Part shown: positions 1 through 6,736 of the stretch, one piece after another | How the letters are laid out: each line of letters begins with the position of its first letter | Numbering within the stretch: position 1 is the stretch's first letter | From: Actinomycetota bacterium | GTDB lineage: Bacteria > Actinomycetota > Humimicrobiia > Humimicrobiales > Humimicrobiaceae | Assembly: GCA_016870675.1 (NCBI GenBank) | Contig: VGAU01000020.1 | Location: forward strand, 1-14,012 | Length of the DNA: 14,012 nt | Direction of reading: 5' to 3' | Notes under the pieces: model-generated | Told to the model about the DNA's origin: nothing | The model's database searches: none | What the model saw: the letters and a program-made list of their open reading frames with translations, nothing else | Translations under genes and position numbers: made by a program

Positions 1-374
1 TGAAAAAAATATTGTCACTGGCTTTGCTATTATCATTTGCAGCAGTAGCGCTGCTGGGTGTTAGCTGCACTAATAAAGAAGTAACAGAGGAAATTGTTAG
101 TGGTATGGCAATTTCTGGATTTGTAGGTATATGGATATGTATAGCAGTTGTTGGTGGATTAATCGCGCTTTTTTTATTTGTAGTATGGATAATTGCTTTA
201 GTGGATTGCGCAAGGAGAAAACCAGATGAGTTTCCGGCTGGCACTGGTGGGGAAAATGCAAAAACTATCTGGCTTGTAATTTTAATTGCAACTTTTTTTG
301 TTACCCAATTGAATGGTGTGGCAGCAATTGTTTATTACTTTATGGTAATGAAAAAAATGCCTCGAAAGAAATAA
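1..374 (+). CDS. Small PLDc_N-like membrane protein with lipoprotein-type signal (5' edge partial)
   Basis: The window begins with TG followed by in-frame codons for K-K-I-L-S-L-A. The true start is therefore almost certainly an ATG whose A lies one base before position 1, giving a product of about 124 residues; starting at the TTG at 12 would cut off the positively charged start of the signal sequence. The N-terminus looks like a lipoprotein signal peptide ending in L-G-V-S-C, although the Gly at -3 makes the lipobox weak. Two further hydrophobic segments follow, separated by a D-C-A-R-R-K loop and a K-T-I-W motif. That pattern (W-I-I-A-L-V-D, charged loop, K-x-I-W, then a hydrophobic run ending in basic residues) resembles the PLDc_N two-helix membrane module found at the N-terminus of cardiolipin synthases. 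No HKD phospholipase motif is present, so this is a stand-alone membrane protein of unknown role. It faces the next gene convergently. Confidence 0.75.
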   Translation, partial: KKILSLALLLSFAAVALLGVSCTNKEVTEEIVSGMAISGFVGIWICIAVVGGLIALFLFVVWIIALVDCARRKPDEFPAGTGGENAKTIWLVILIATFFVTQLNGVAAIVYYFMVMKKMPRKK

Positions 375-454
375 TTAAAGCTTTGCAAAACATATTTTTA
401 TATTAATTATATATTCGGCTACCTGTCTGACTGAATTTTATCCAGATAAAGAGG

Positions 455-655
455 TTATTCTTCTGAATTTTTCCTTGATGTGAATTCATTTATTAAGTTT
501 GAGATAGAAGGAGGAATGATTTCTTTTTGCTTTAACATATTCATTATGTTTTTTATGCCCACCCTCTTTATAATATAACCAGCAATTGCTCCTATTATTG
601 CTCCTCCGATTATGAAGCTGATATCTTTTTTATCAATTTTTTTATCTTCGGTCAT
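455..655 (-). CDS. Small single-span membrane protein, hypothetical
   Basis: This 66-residue protein is not recognised. It has a charged N-terminus rich in D and K (residues 1-12), a Gly/Ala/Ile-rich hydrophobic segment at about residues 13-30 (I-I-G-G-A-I-I-G-A-I-A-G-Y-I-I) and a basic/polar tail. The glycine-zipper character of the span resembles small YtxH-like membrane proteins, but the match is too short to name. The start is supported by a strong Shine-Dalgarno sequence (AGGAAGGG, complement of 662-669) six bases before the ATG. It is a single-gene unit: the plus-strand gene upstream in the window ends 80 bp away and the next plus-strand gene is transcribed away from it. Confidence 0.6.
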   Translation of the reverse strand: MTEDKKIDKKDISFIIGGAIIGAIAGYIIKRVGIKNIMNMLKQKEIIPPSISNLINEFTSRKNSEE

Positions 656-753
656 TTTAAACCCTTCCTTTGGAAAATATATAAATTAAATATAATTATA
701 ATGTTTCCTAATTATTATAACCTAATATATGCTATTATTCCAAAAATTGATTC

Positions 754-805
754 AGGAGTATTTGATATGGTAATTTTGAGTGCAAATAGATATTTTTTAT
801 TGTAG
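754..805 (+). promoter_or_regulatory. Candidate leader peptide (12 codons) before the queuosine-precursor transporter gene
   Basis: A perfect AGGAG (754-758) sits eight bases before an ATG at 767. The frame reads M-V-I-L-S-A-N-R-Y-F-L-L and stops at TAG (803-805), about 50 bp before the transporter start. This ribosome binding site is better than that of the transporter itself (GGGA, five bases before its ATG). It could be a translated leader controlling the downstream gene, or a chance ORF in AT-rich DNA. No preQ1 riboswitch pattern was recognised in this 200-bp intergenic region. Confidence 0.25.
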
Positions 806-855
806 AATATAAAAAATTTCAAACTGCCGGTTATTTAAAATATAATGGGATTATA

Positions 856-1560
856 ATGAATATTAATTTTAATCAAGAAATGAATACTTCTGGAAGATAC
901 AGATATTTTGATTTGATAACAGGTCTTTTTGTTGCAGTGCTGCTTATTTCAAATATAGCTTCATCTAAAATTGTTCAAATCTGGAAATTTACTTTTGATG
1001 GAGGAACAATCCTTTTTCCACTTTCTTATATTTTTGGAGATATTCTGACTGAAGTTTACGGGTATAGAAAGAGCAGGCGGGTTATATGGATAGGATTTTT
1101 CTGTGCGCTTCTAATGTCTTTAACCCTTGGTTTAATAGGTTTAATTAGGCCCGCAAGCGGATGGGAGTTCCAGGAAGCCTATATGAGAATACTTGGACAG
1201 ACGCCGAGAATAGTTACCGCTTCTCTTATTGCTTATTTTGCAGGAGAATTCTCAAATTCTTATGTGCTTGCAAAAATGAAAATTGTTACAAAAGGAAAGT
1301 GGCTTTTTACAAGGACTATAGGGTCTACAATTGTTGGTGAAGGGATTGATACTATTATTTTTGTGATTATTGCATTTCTGGGTGTGTATACAAACAGTCT
1401 GGTGCTGCTTATAATTATCTCCAATTATATTTTTAAGGTTTCTCTTGAAATTATCTTTACACCGCTTACTTATAAAATTGTCGGATTCTTAAAAAGAACT
1501 GAAAAAGTGGATTGGTTTGATTATAAAACTAATTTTAACCCATTTAGTTTTTTTGATTAA
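856..1560 (+). CDS. yhhQ: Queuosine precursor transporter (YhhQ / Vut_1 family)
   Basis: This is an inner-membrane transporter for a queuosine precursor (preQ0, preQ1 or queuine), used to salvage the modified tRNA nucleoside queuosine. The 234-residue length is typical of the family, with about six hydrophobic segments: residues 18-40, 50-68, 78-98, 120-135, 165-182 and 183-210. Family hallmarks visible are the F-P-L-S-Y-I-F-G-D-I-L-T-E-V-Y-G-Y block near residue 55, the A-Y-F-A-G-E-F-S-N block and the T-R-T-I-G-S-T-I-V-G-E-G-I-D-T block near 155. The ATG at 856 is preceded by a modest GGGA five bases upstream. No other queuosine gene (queA, tgt, queC-F) is present in the window, so which precursor is carried cannot be judged. 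The gene runs almost into the stop of the convergent DUF1287 gene, with an 11-bp gap. Confidence 0.92.
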   Translation: MNINFNQEMNTSGRYRYFDLITGLFVAVLLISNIASSKIVQIWKFTFDGGTILFPLSYIFGDILTEVYGYRKSRRVIWIGFFCALLMSLTLGLIGLIRPASGWEFQEAYMRILGQTPRIVTASLIAYFAGEFSNSYVLAKMKIVTKGKWLFTRTIGSTIVGEGIDTIIFVIIAFLGVYTNSLVLLIIISNYIFKVSLEIIFTPLTYKIVGFLKRTEKVDWFDYKTNFNPFSFFD

Positions 1561-1579
1561 TCTGCCGTAATTTAATCAA
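1553..1579. repeat. Inverted repeat spanning the two convergent stop codons
   Basis: TTGATTAA at 1553-1560 and TTAATCAA at 1572-1579 form perfect 8-bp arms around an 11-base loop. Each arm contains the GAT-TAA end of one of the two convergent genes. No T-tract follows on either strand, so it lacks the classic form of a rho-independent terminator. It may be a weak bidirectional hairpin, or may simply arise because both genes end in Asp-stop. Confidence 0.35.
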
Positions 1580-2441
1580 CTTCCGGAGGAGGGTAGCGGT
1601 AGTGTCCCACTATTGTATATTCCAGGAGTGTGTCAACCTCACTGACCTTTCCAAATTCACTTGAGATCATTATTACAAGAGGAACTCCTTCATTGTTTTT
1701 ATGAGGGGAAATAAATCCTCCTAAATCCTTGTCAGGATTGTTTTCATCAAACTGGAAATAAACTATATCCCCCGCCTGCCATAGGGAAATTATGTTTTCA
1801 TCATTAATGTCATATTCAACAGTCAGCTCTAATGCATTACGTTGAAAGAATTTTTCCTGGAAAAAGACTACTCTAAAATCAATATATTTTATTGGTGTCT
1901 TTCTGCCTTTTATATCCATGGGATAAGCTTCTTTATGTTCGCTCATATCTTTATATATCAGTTCCATAAGATCATGACCACAATCTCTCAGGGTCACAGA
2001 GATTACATCGGTAGAAATCCATACATTACTGCTTGGGTAACCTGTATCACGAAAAACTTCATATCCGTATTTTATGTCTTTATCAAGCAGTTCCAGGGCT
2101 TTAAGAACAATTTTTTTCTGGATATCGGTTAAATTCTGGCCTTCTATTTCACCGGGTTGATTTTCACCCGATTCTAATGCAGCATCTTCTTCAGTTACAG
2201 AAGCATCACCGTCTTCCACAAATCCGGATTCTGACTCTCCGTAAGTTATATCAAGGGTTAGTTCAGAAATAGGAAAATCTATTTTGGAAGAAAATAATTT
2301 TTCGGGCAGCTTAAATATCTTCTCCTGATAGCATGCTCTAAGCGTCAGCAGTTGCAGTAAAGCTATAATGGCTACAATGTAAATAAAATACTTATAGTTG
2401 ATGTTCTTTCTAAATTGTTTTTTTCTGATTCTCTCTTCCAT
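1572..2441 (-). CDS. DUF1287 (YijF-like) membrane-anchored protein, probable inactive NlpC/P60-type fold
   Basis: A basic N-terminus is followed by one membrane helix (about residues 18-36), an acidic low-complexity linker (about 65-105) and a C-terminal DUF1287 domain (about 105-285). The domain is recognised from the block S-T-D-V-I (143-147) followed by L-x-D-C-G-x-D-L, the D-M...Y-P spacing, Y-I-D-F-R (187-191), F-Q-R-N-A, W-Q-A-G-D-I-V (221-227), G-V-P-L-V-I and the terminal G-H-Y-R-Y-P. DUF1287 proteins are related to Cys-His-dependent cell-wall amidase folds. From recollection, the family has C-T-D-V with a catalytic Cys and an H-x-G-I-V-S-D segment. Here Ser143 replaces the Cys and D-L-G-G-F-I-S (239-245) replaces the His segment. 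It is probably extracytoplasmic and wall-associated but may bind rather than cleave. It lies downstream of the lytic transglycosylase gene on the same strand, 199 bp apart. No Shine-Dalgarno precedes the ATG. Confidence 0.75.
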   Translation of the reverse strand: MEERIRKKQFRKNINYKYFIYIVAIIALLQLLTLRACYQEKIFKLPEKLFSSKIDFPISELTLDITYGESESGFVEDGDASVTEEDAALESGENQPGEIEGQNLTDIQKKIVLKALELLDKDIKYGYEVFRDTGYPSSNVWISTDVISVTLRDCGHDLMELIYKDMSEHKEAYPMDIKGRKTPIKYIDFRVVFFQEKFFQRNALELTVEYDINDENIISLWQAGDIVYFQFDENNPDKDLGGFISPHKNNEGVPLVIMISSEFGKVSEVDTLLEYTIVGHYRYPPPEVD

Positions 2442-2451
2442 CTATAGATAT

Positions 2452-2457
2452 ATTATA
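2452..2457 (-). promoter_or_regulatory. Candidate -10 box for the DUF1287 gene
   Basis: The minus strand reads TATAAT at 2457-2452, ending ten bases before the ATG at 2441, and no Shine-Dalgarno sequence lies between. A transcript starting the usual 6-8 bases after this box would have a leader of only a few bases. No good -35 hexamer is seen at normal spacing, and the region is AT-rich, so a chance match is possible. Confidence 0.35.
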
Positions 2458-2640
2458 TTAAAAGTCAAATAAAATTAAGAGGAGCCAGCATTTTTTTTAA
2501 AGTGGAAACTATGCCAGAATTAAAAGGTTATTTCTAAAATTATAAAACCTGGCTGAAATTTTCTGAGTCTCAGCTGTAGAAATAGCAAACTTCTTTTGGT
2601 TAAACAGAGAAGAGTAAAATAGCTACACCTGGTTACATAT

Positions 2641-4998
2641 TTAATCATACAGCATCTGATAGAAGTAATAATTACCCATCACTTTTTTTATATAATCTCT
2701 TGCCTCTTCACTGGATATACTTTCTATAAATTCATCAATATCCTTATCCCTGTATTTAGAGATCCACTCACTCATTCTTCTCGGTCCTTTGTTGTATGCT
2801 CCAAGACAGTAGAACTTGTCCTGACCGAAATTATCCAGCTGCTGTCTTAAATAATATGTACCCATTCTAATATTTATATCCGGGTCCAGGAGCAGATTAA
2901 TGTAATAATTTGAAATGCCTATCTTATTGGCAATTTCTTCTCCTGTTGGCGGCCAAATCTGCATAAGTCCCTGTGCTTCTGAACGAGAAACGGCATCAGG
3001 CCTAAATAAGCTTTCCTGCCTTATTACTGCCAGAGTAAAAAGTGGATCGAGATTATACTGTGCGCTGTATTTCTGAACAGGCTCTTTATAGCCGTAGGGG
3101 TAGTACAGATAATAGAGATAATCTGTATGAGGCTCATCAAGTTCAGATTTTAACTGTTTAAGATTTTTACCAATTATATTAATTGAATTTGCATAATTAT
3201 TAGATTTCATATATAAAGTTGCAATCTGCAGGGTTCTGGCTGGGTTTTCTTTTATTTCACTGCTCCCTACTTCAATTTCCAGGGAGGCACTGTTGAAAAA
3301 TTCCAGTTTGAGCAGTTCAATGGCTTTATCTATATGACTTATCTCGCTGTCTTTGATATAACTATCCTCTTCTAAAATAGAATATATATCTGGAATTATA
3401 CCTGCAATGTGGGGATTTTCGTCTGGATTCAACTGGTGATTTATTTCTTTAACCTGTGATTCTTCATTCATTTTTGCCAGCATTTCACCGGACGCAAAAG
3501 TATAATAAGAATATGAATTTAAATCTATAATTTTTTTATAAAGCTCAGCTGCCTTATCACTTTCCCCTAGATTCTGGCAGCATTTTGCCTGCCAGAACAG
3601 CCCCTTTTCTTCTAATGGCTTGCCTTTACACGAAGATGCATAGTTGGAAAAAGTAGTTTTTGCAGAGTTATAATCTGCTAATTTATTATACTGTATCATC
3701 CAGCCGAGCTGCCATAAGGCATCGGGTAGTTTGTCTCTCCGGGGATAATCATCAAATACTCTTTGGTAATATTTGGCAGCATTCTGCAGATCTTCTTTAA
3801 AAAAGTATATCCTACCTGTCTCGTAAAGAGCATCATCACACCATTTGCTGTTTGGAAAAAGTTCTACAAGCTTCTGGTAATACGAAATGGCATCGGCATC
3901 CAGATTCAGATTGGTGAGAGCTCTGCCTAAATAATAAAGGCTATCGTCAGCAACAGAACCTGATGGGGACTTTTCATAAGATAAGGAAAGATAATATTTA
4001 GATTTGCTGTAGTCACCCAGGTTAAAATAACACATACCTTTTTTAAATAATACCTTACTGTAAAGCTCCGGAGATAAATTATTTAAATAATCTCCCTGCA
4101 GTATCCTATTAAATTCATCCAGGGCGCTGTTATAATGGTAAATGCCGAAAAAAATCTCTCCTCTATTGTAAATTTGATTTGCTGTGGGAACGAATGGTTC
4201 AATTGAACTATCCTCTGCAGGTAGTCTGATTAAATTCTCCCACACAGTTTCTGAATATTCATTAAGTGGATATTTTAACCATATTTCTTTATAATTTTCA
4301 AAAGCCATATCTTTTTTGCTGTTCATTTCCTGGCAGACAGCCAGCTGGAATAAACAGCGGGGCATATATGATGAATTAGGGAAAGCAGTTCGGAAATGCT
4401 CATACTCATTTTCAGCAGTAATATAATCTTCCCTGATGTAGAACATATCTGCGTATTCCAGACTAGCTGTTTCTGCCCATATACTGTCCGTGTAATTTTT
4501 TATTAATTTTAAATAATATTCCTCAGCCTGGTCATATTTTTCCTGGTAAAAGAGGCTTTTTGCCATGTAATAAAAAATATGGTCCTGGAGCACCGGGTAG
4601 CTGTCCTTGATTTTATTTAAATAATATTCGGCAATAAGATAAGATCCATCCTTAAAATATTCCATTGCCTGAATAAAATATAACCTTAATTCTGCAATAT
4701 CGGCAGTTTCGGTGCTGGTATTACTGCTGGTTTTAATTTTCTGGCTATCTGAACCGATTATTTCCTGATCGGAAACATTTCCTAGATCTTCGCTATCATC
4801 TTCAATATCGCTTATGCTCTGCTCATTAACGGAAACGGTATCTTCAGTTTCAGAATCTTCGGTTTTGGTTTCCCCTCCTAATTTTTTTCCGAATATTTCT
4901 ATATCAAGTTTGCTACACGCCGGTGTAGTAAAGATTATTGAGAAAACAAGGACTGCCGATATTAGAAAAATAAAAATTTTTATAATTTTACTGTTCAT
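2641..4998 (-). CDS. slt: TPR-rich soluble-lytic-transglycosylase-type murein hydrolase, probable lipoprotein
   Basis: Lytic transglycosylases cleave the MurNAc-GlcNAc bond of peptidoglycan, leaving 1,6-anhydroMurNAc ends. The C-terminal 150 residues are a clear SLT (goose-lysozyme-like) domain: I-R-Q-E-S with catalytic Glu at about residue 663, then G-L-M-Q-I-W-P-P-T, M-G-T-Y-Y-L, A-Y-N-K-G-P-R-R and the E-E-A-R-D-Y-I-K-K-V-M end seen in Slt70-type enzymes. Residues about 100-540 hold roughly ten TPR-like helical repeats with Y/A-x-x-L-x-x-Y-P spacing. The last of these (W-Q-A-K-C-C...A-A-E-L-Y-K-K-I) matches the U/L-domain style of Slt70. The N-terminus has a signal sequence ending T-P-A-C, a plausible lipobox, then an acidic Ser/Thr-rich linker. 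The first codon could be TTG at 5001 or ATG at 4998; ATG is preferred. Length is about 785 residues, longer than Slt70 because of extra repeats. Confidence 0.92.
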   Translation of the reverse strand: MNSKIIKIFIFLISAVLVFSIIFTTPACSKLDIEIFGKKLGGETKTEDSETEDTVSVNEQSISDIEDDSEDLGNVSDQEIIGSDSQKIKTSSNTSTETADIAELRLYFIQAMEYFKDGSYLIAEYYLNKIKDSYPVLQDHIFYYMAKSLFYQEKYDQAEEYYLKLIKNYTDSIWAETASLEYADMFYIREDYITAENEYEHFRTAFPNSSYMPRCLFQLAVCQEMNSKKDMAFENYKEIWLKYPLNEYSETVWENLIRLPAEDSSIEPFVPTANQIYNRGEIFFGIYHYNSALDEFNRILQGDYLNNLSPELYSKVLFKKGMCYFNLGDYSKSKYYLSLSYEKSPSGSVADDSLYYLGRALTNLNLDADAISYYQKLVELFPNSKWCDDALYETGRIYFFKEDLQNAAKYYQRVFDDYPRRDKLPDALWQLGWMIQYNKLADYNSAKTTFSNYASSCKGKPLEEKGLFWQAKCCQNLGESDKAAELYKKIIDLNSYSYYTFASGEMLAKMNEESQVKEINHQLNPDENPHIAGIIPDIYSILEEDSYIKDSEISHIDKAIELLKLEFFNSASLEIEVGSSEIKENPARTLQIATLYMKSNNYANSINIIGKNLKQLKSELDEPHTDYLYYLYYPYGYKEPVQKYSAQYNLDPLFTLAVIRQESLFRPDAVSRSEAQGLMQIWPPTGEEIANKIGISNYYINLLLDPDINIRMGTYYLRQQLDNFGQDKFYCLGAYNKGPRRMSEWISKYRDKDIDEFIESISSEEARDYIKKVMGNYYFYQMLYD

Positions 4999-5007
4999 CA
5001 AGTAAAG

Positions 5008-5013
5008 ATTATA
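5008..5013 (-). promoter_or_regulatory. Candidate -10 box for the lytic transglycosylase gene
   Basis: TATAAT lies on the minus strand at 5013-5008, nine bases before the ATG at 4998, with no Shine-Dalgarno between. This is nearly the same geometry as at the DUF1287 gene, so the transcript may be leaderless or almost so. No convincing -35 box is visible. Confidence 0.4.
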
Positions 5014-5221
5014 GCTGAAAAACTAAAAAGATTTTACCCCACAATAATCTTATTGTAAATTAAATCAATATTTGAATATAAGCAAATCTTAAAGAAGATA
5101 TAACTTATGAATTGGTAGGATTGTTTTTGGTTTCTACTAATGTATTAAAAGAATTATGTAGAAAAAGTTTTATTGAAAAAGCCAGTTTAATAATTTTATT
5201 AGTTTAAATAATTATTTTAAT

Positions 5222-5803
5222 GTTTATCACAGAGATTATTTCAATATAGCGAACTTTATTTTGATTAAAGTATATGATGACCGTATCTGGTTTCATAATC
5301 CAGGCAGGCTTACTGAAGGCATTACTATTGGCGAATTGAAAGAGCAACACGGCTCATTTTTACGGAATCCTCTAATTGCAAAAGTATTTTATCTTGCGGG
5401 TTTAATCGAGCAGTATGGAAGCGGTGCTGTGAGAATGGTTGAATGGATGAAAGAAGCAGGTCTTCCTGAACCAGAGTATAAGGAAGGGAAAGGTGGTTTC
5501 TCAGTATACTTTTATAAAGATGCATATACTGAAGAAAATTTAAGAAAGATGGGTTTAAACGAAAGACAGATTAAAGCAGTTGAGTTTATGAAGGAGAAAG
5601 GTAAAATTACAAATAAAGAATATCAAAAACTATCAGATGTCTCCAAACCAACAGCCACAAGGGAGCTTTCAAAGCTTGTAGACATGGGTCTATTAAACCA
5701 ACAAGGTATTACAGGAAAAGGAACCTTTTATACACTTATTAAGGGCTCGCAAAGGGCTCAAATGGCTCATAAAGGGCTCGCAAAGGGCTCAGATAAACAA
5801 TAA
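5222..5803 (+). pseudogene. 5'-truncated remnant of an ATP-binding winged-helix protein (AlbA_2 / HATPase_c_4 type, often annotated RecG-like)
   Basis: The frame encodes the C-terminal half of a family that normally has an N-terminal AlbA_2 (Schlafen-like) DNA-binding domain, a HATPase_c_4 ATP-binding domain and a winged helix. Visible parts are H-R-D-Y (codons 5228-5239), D-D-R-I-W-F-H-N-P-G-R-L, L-R-N-P-L-I-A-K-V-F, G-L-I-E-Q-Y-G-S-G and G-G-F-S-V-Y-F. A winged-helix region follows (L-N-E-R-Q-I-K-A through G-L-L-N-Q-Q-G). The H-R-D-Y motif lies upstream of the first possible start (TTG 5261) and has no ATG before the in-frame TGA at 5174-5176. The AlbA_2 domain, usually well over 100 residues, is absent from the upstream DNA. 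I infer a decayed gene fragment. An N-terminally short expressed protein starting at 5261 is possible, but no ribosome binding site is seen. Compared with its neighbours the coding part looks well preserved, which suggests recent truncation. Confidence 0.7.
5741..5791 (+). repeat. Tandem GGGCTC-containing repeat at the end of the truncated gene
   Basis: A 20-base unit, AAGGGCTCGCAAAGGGCTCA, occurs exactly at 5741-5760 and 5772-5791. Within it GGGCTC recurs at 5743, 5754, 5774 and 5785, with a variant TGGCTC at 5763. The 31-bp offset is not a multiple of three, so the two copies are read in different frames (K-G-S-Q-R-A versus H-K-G-L-A-K-G-S). It forms the Lys/Gly/Ala-rich C-terminal tail. 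Confidence 0.8.
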
Positions 5804-5807
5804 ACAC

Positions 5808-5833
5808 AACCAGTACAGCTTGGTGATTTTTTT
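5808..5833 (+). terminator. Weak rho-independent terminator after the truncated gene
   Basis: ACCAG (5809-5813) can pair with CTTGGT (5819-5824), with one bulged T, around a five-base loop. It is followed by GA and seven T residues (5827-5833), which suits the plus-strand transcript. The stem is short, and there is no matching T-tract for the opposing nadC transcript. Confidence 0.4.
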
Positions 5834-5846
5834 AATTTTTTAACAT

Positions 5847-6719
5847 TTAGAGATTTTCTTCAAAATCCATGGAAAAATCAATGGCTGGTGCAGAATGGGT
5901 AATCAATCCCACTGATATTATATCAACACCTGTTTTGCATATCTCTTCAAGATTTTCAAGATTAATGTTTCCTGAAGCCTCTACCGAGCAGGAGCTGCCC
6001 CTCTTTTCCCTTATAATTTTAACTGCCCTTTCCATCTGGTCAGTATCCATATTGTCAAGCATTATGATATCTGCTTTACTGGCTATAGCTTTATCAAGCT
6101 GGTCAAAATCCCTGACTTCTACTTCAATATTTTGGGTAGTGGGGACACAGGCTCTGATTATTTCTATGGCTTTTGAAATTCCTCCTGCAGCAGCTATATG
6201 ATTATCCTTGATTAGTATCTCATCGAACAAGCCGAAACGATGGTTGTAACCACCACCGCAGAGTACTGCGTATTTTTCTATTTTTCGCAAACAGGGTTTT
6301 GTTTTTCTGGTATCTTTGATTTTTACCCTGTAAGGTTCTGCAATCTTTACGAATCTGCTGGTAAGAGTGGCAATTCCAGACATATGCTGGATGAAATTAA
6401 GGCAGGTTCTCTCAGCTTTTAAAATTGACAGCGTTGATCCGCTGATATTACAGATTCTATCCATATATTCCAGCCTGTCTCCGTCATTTTTTAACCTGTC
6501 GATTTTTATACTGCTGTCTATTTCCTCAAGCACAAAACCTGCTACATCTATTCCGCTTAATATGGCGCCGCCGGTTTCCTTGCATACGATATATGAAAAT
6601 GAATTTTTATCCGGTGGGATTAAATGTTTAGAGGTTATATCTCCAAAACCGTCCATATCTTCGGAAATAGCTCCTCGTATAATATCTATTACTTCATTTT
6701 TTAAAATCTTATTTTCCAT
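5847..6719 (-). CDS. nadC: Nicotinate-nucleotide pyrophosphorylase (carboxylating), quinolinate phosphoribosyltransferase
   Basis: NadC condenses quinolinate with PRPP to give nicotinate mononucleotide, CO2 and pyrophosphate, the third step of de novo NAD synthesis in the cytosol. The 290-residue length is standard. Seen in order: E-D-x-x-G-x-G-D-I-T-S (20-30), E-R-T-C-L-N-F-I-Q-H-M-S-G-I-A-T (103-118), D-T-R-K-T (136-140), the G-G-G-Y-N-H-R-F-G-L-F-D block (155-166) with I-K-D-N-H (170-174), E-V-E-V, D-I-I-M-L-D-N-M, V-E-A-S-G-N-I and D-I-I-S-V-G. The segment after D-T-R-K-T reads K-P-C-L-R, where Gly is usual at the Cys143 position. The start has a good AGGA (complement of 6726-6729) six bases upstream, inside the 17-bp gap after nadB. 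It is the last gene of the nadA-nadB-nadC operon. Confidence 0.97.
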   Translation of the reverse strand: MENKILKNEVIDIIRGAISEDMDGFGDITSKHLIPPDKNSFSYIVCKETGGAILSGIDVAGFVLEEIDSSIKIDRLKNDGDRLEYMDRICNISGSTLSILKAERTCLNFIQHMSGIATLTSRFVKIAEPYRVKIKDTRKTKPCLRKIEKYAVLCGGGYNHRFGLFDEILIKDNHIAAAGGISKAIEIIRACVPTTQNIEVEVRDFDQLDKAIASKADIIMLDNMDTDQMERAVKIIREKRGSSCSVEASGNINLENLEEICKTGVDIISVGLITHSAPAIDFSMDFEENL

Positions 6720-6736
6720 ATTTTATCCTGTTACTT

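Noticed and set aside
656..855. preQ1 riboswitch before the queuosine-precursor transporter
   Set aside because: I looked for a GGTTC...ACACCC core followed by an A-rich strand and did not find it; only a candidate leader ORF is present.
1842..2132. Plus-strand 96-aa open frame inside the DUF1287 gene
   Set aside because: It lies entirely antisense to a well-supported domain, has no ribosome binding site and resembles no family; treated as a shadow.
2442..2640. Structured RNA or terminator between slt and the DUF1287 gene (CTGAG-T-CTCAG at 2563-2573 and scattered GCCAG/CTGGC pairs)
   Set aside because: Arms are five bases or widely spaced and no stem is followed by a T-run on the minus strand; no tRNA or known ncRNA shape was seen.
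5741..5791. CRISPR array
   Set aside because: Only two copies of a 20-bp unit with an 11-bp gap, inside a coding frame, and no cas genes.
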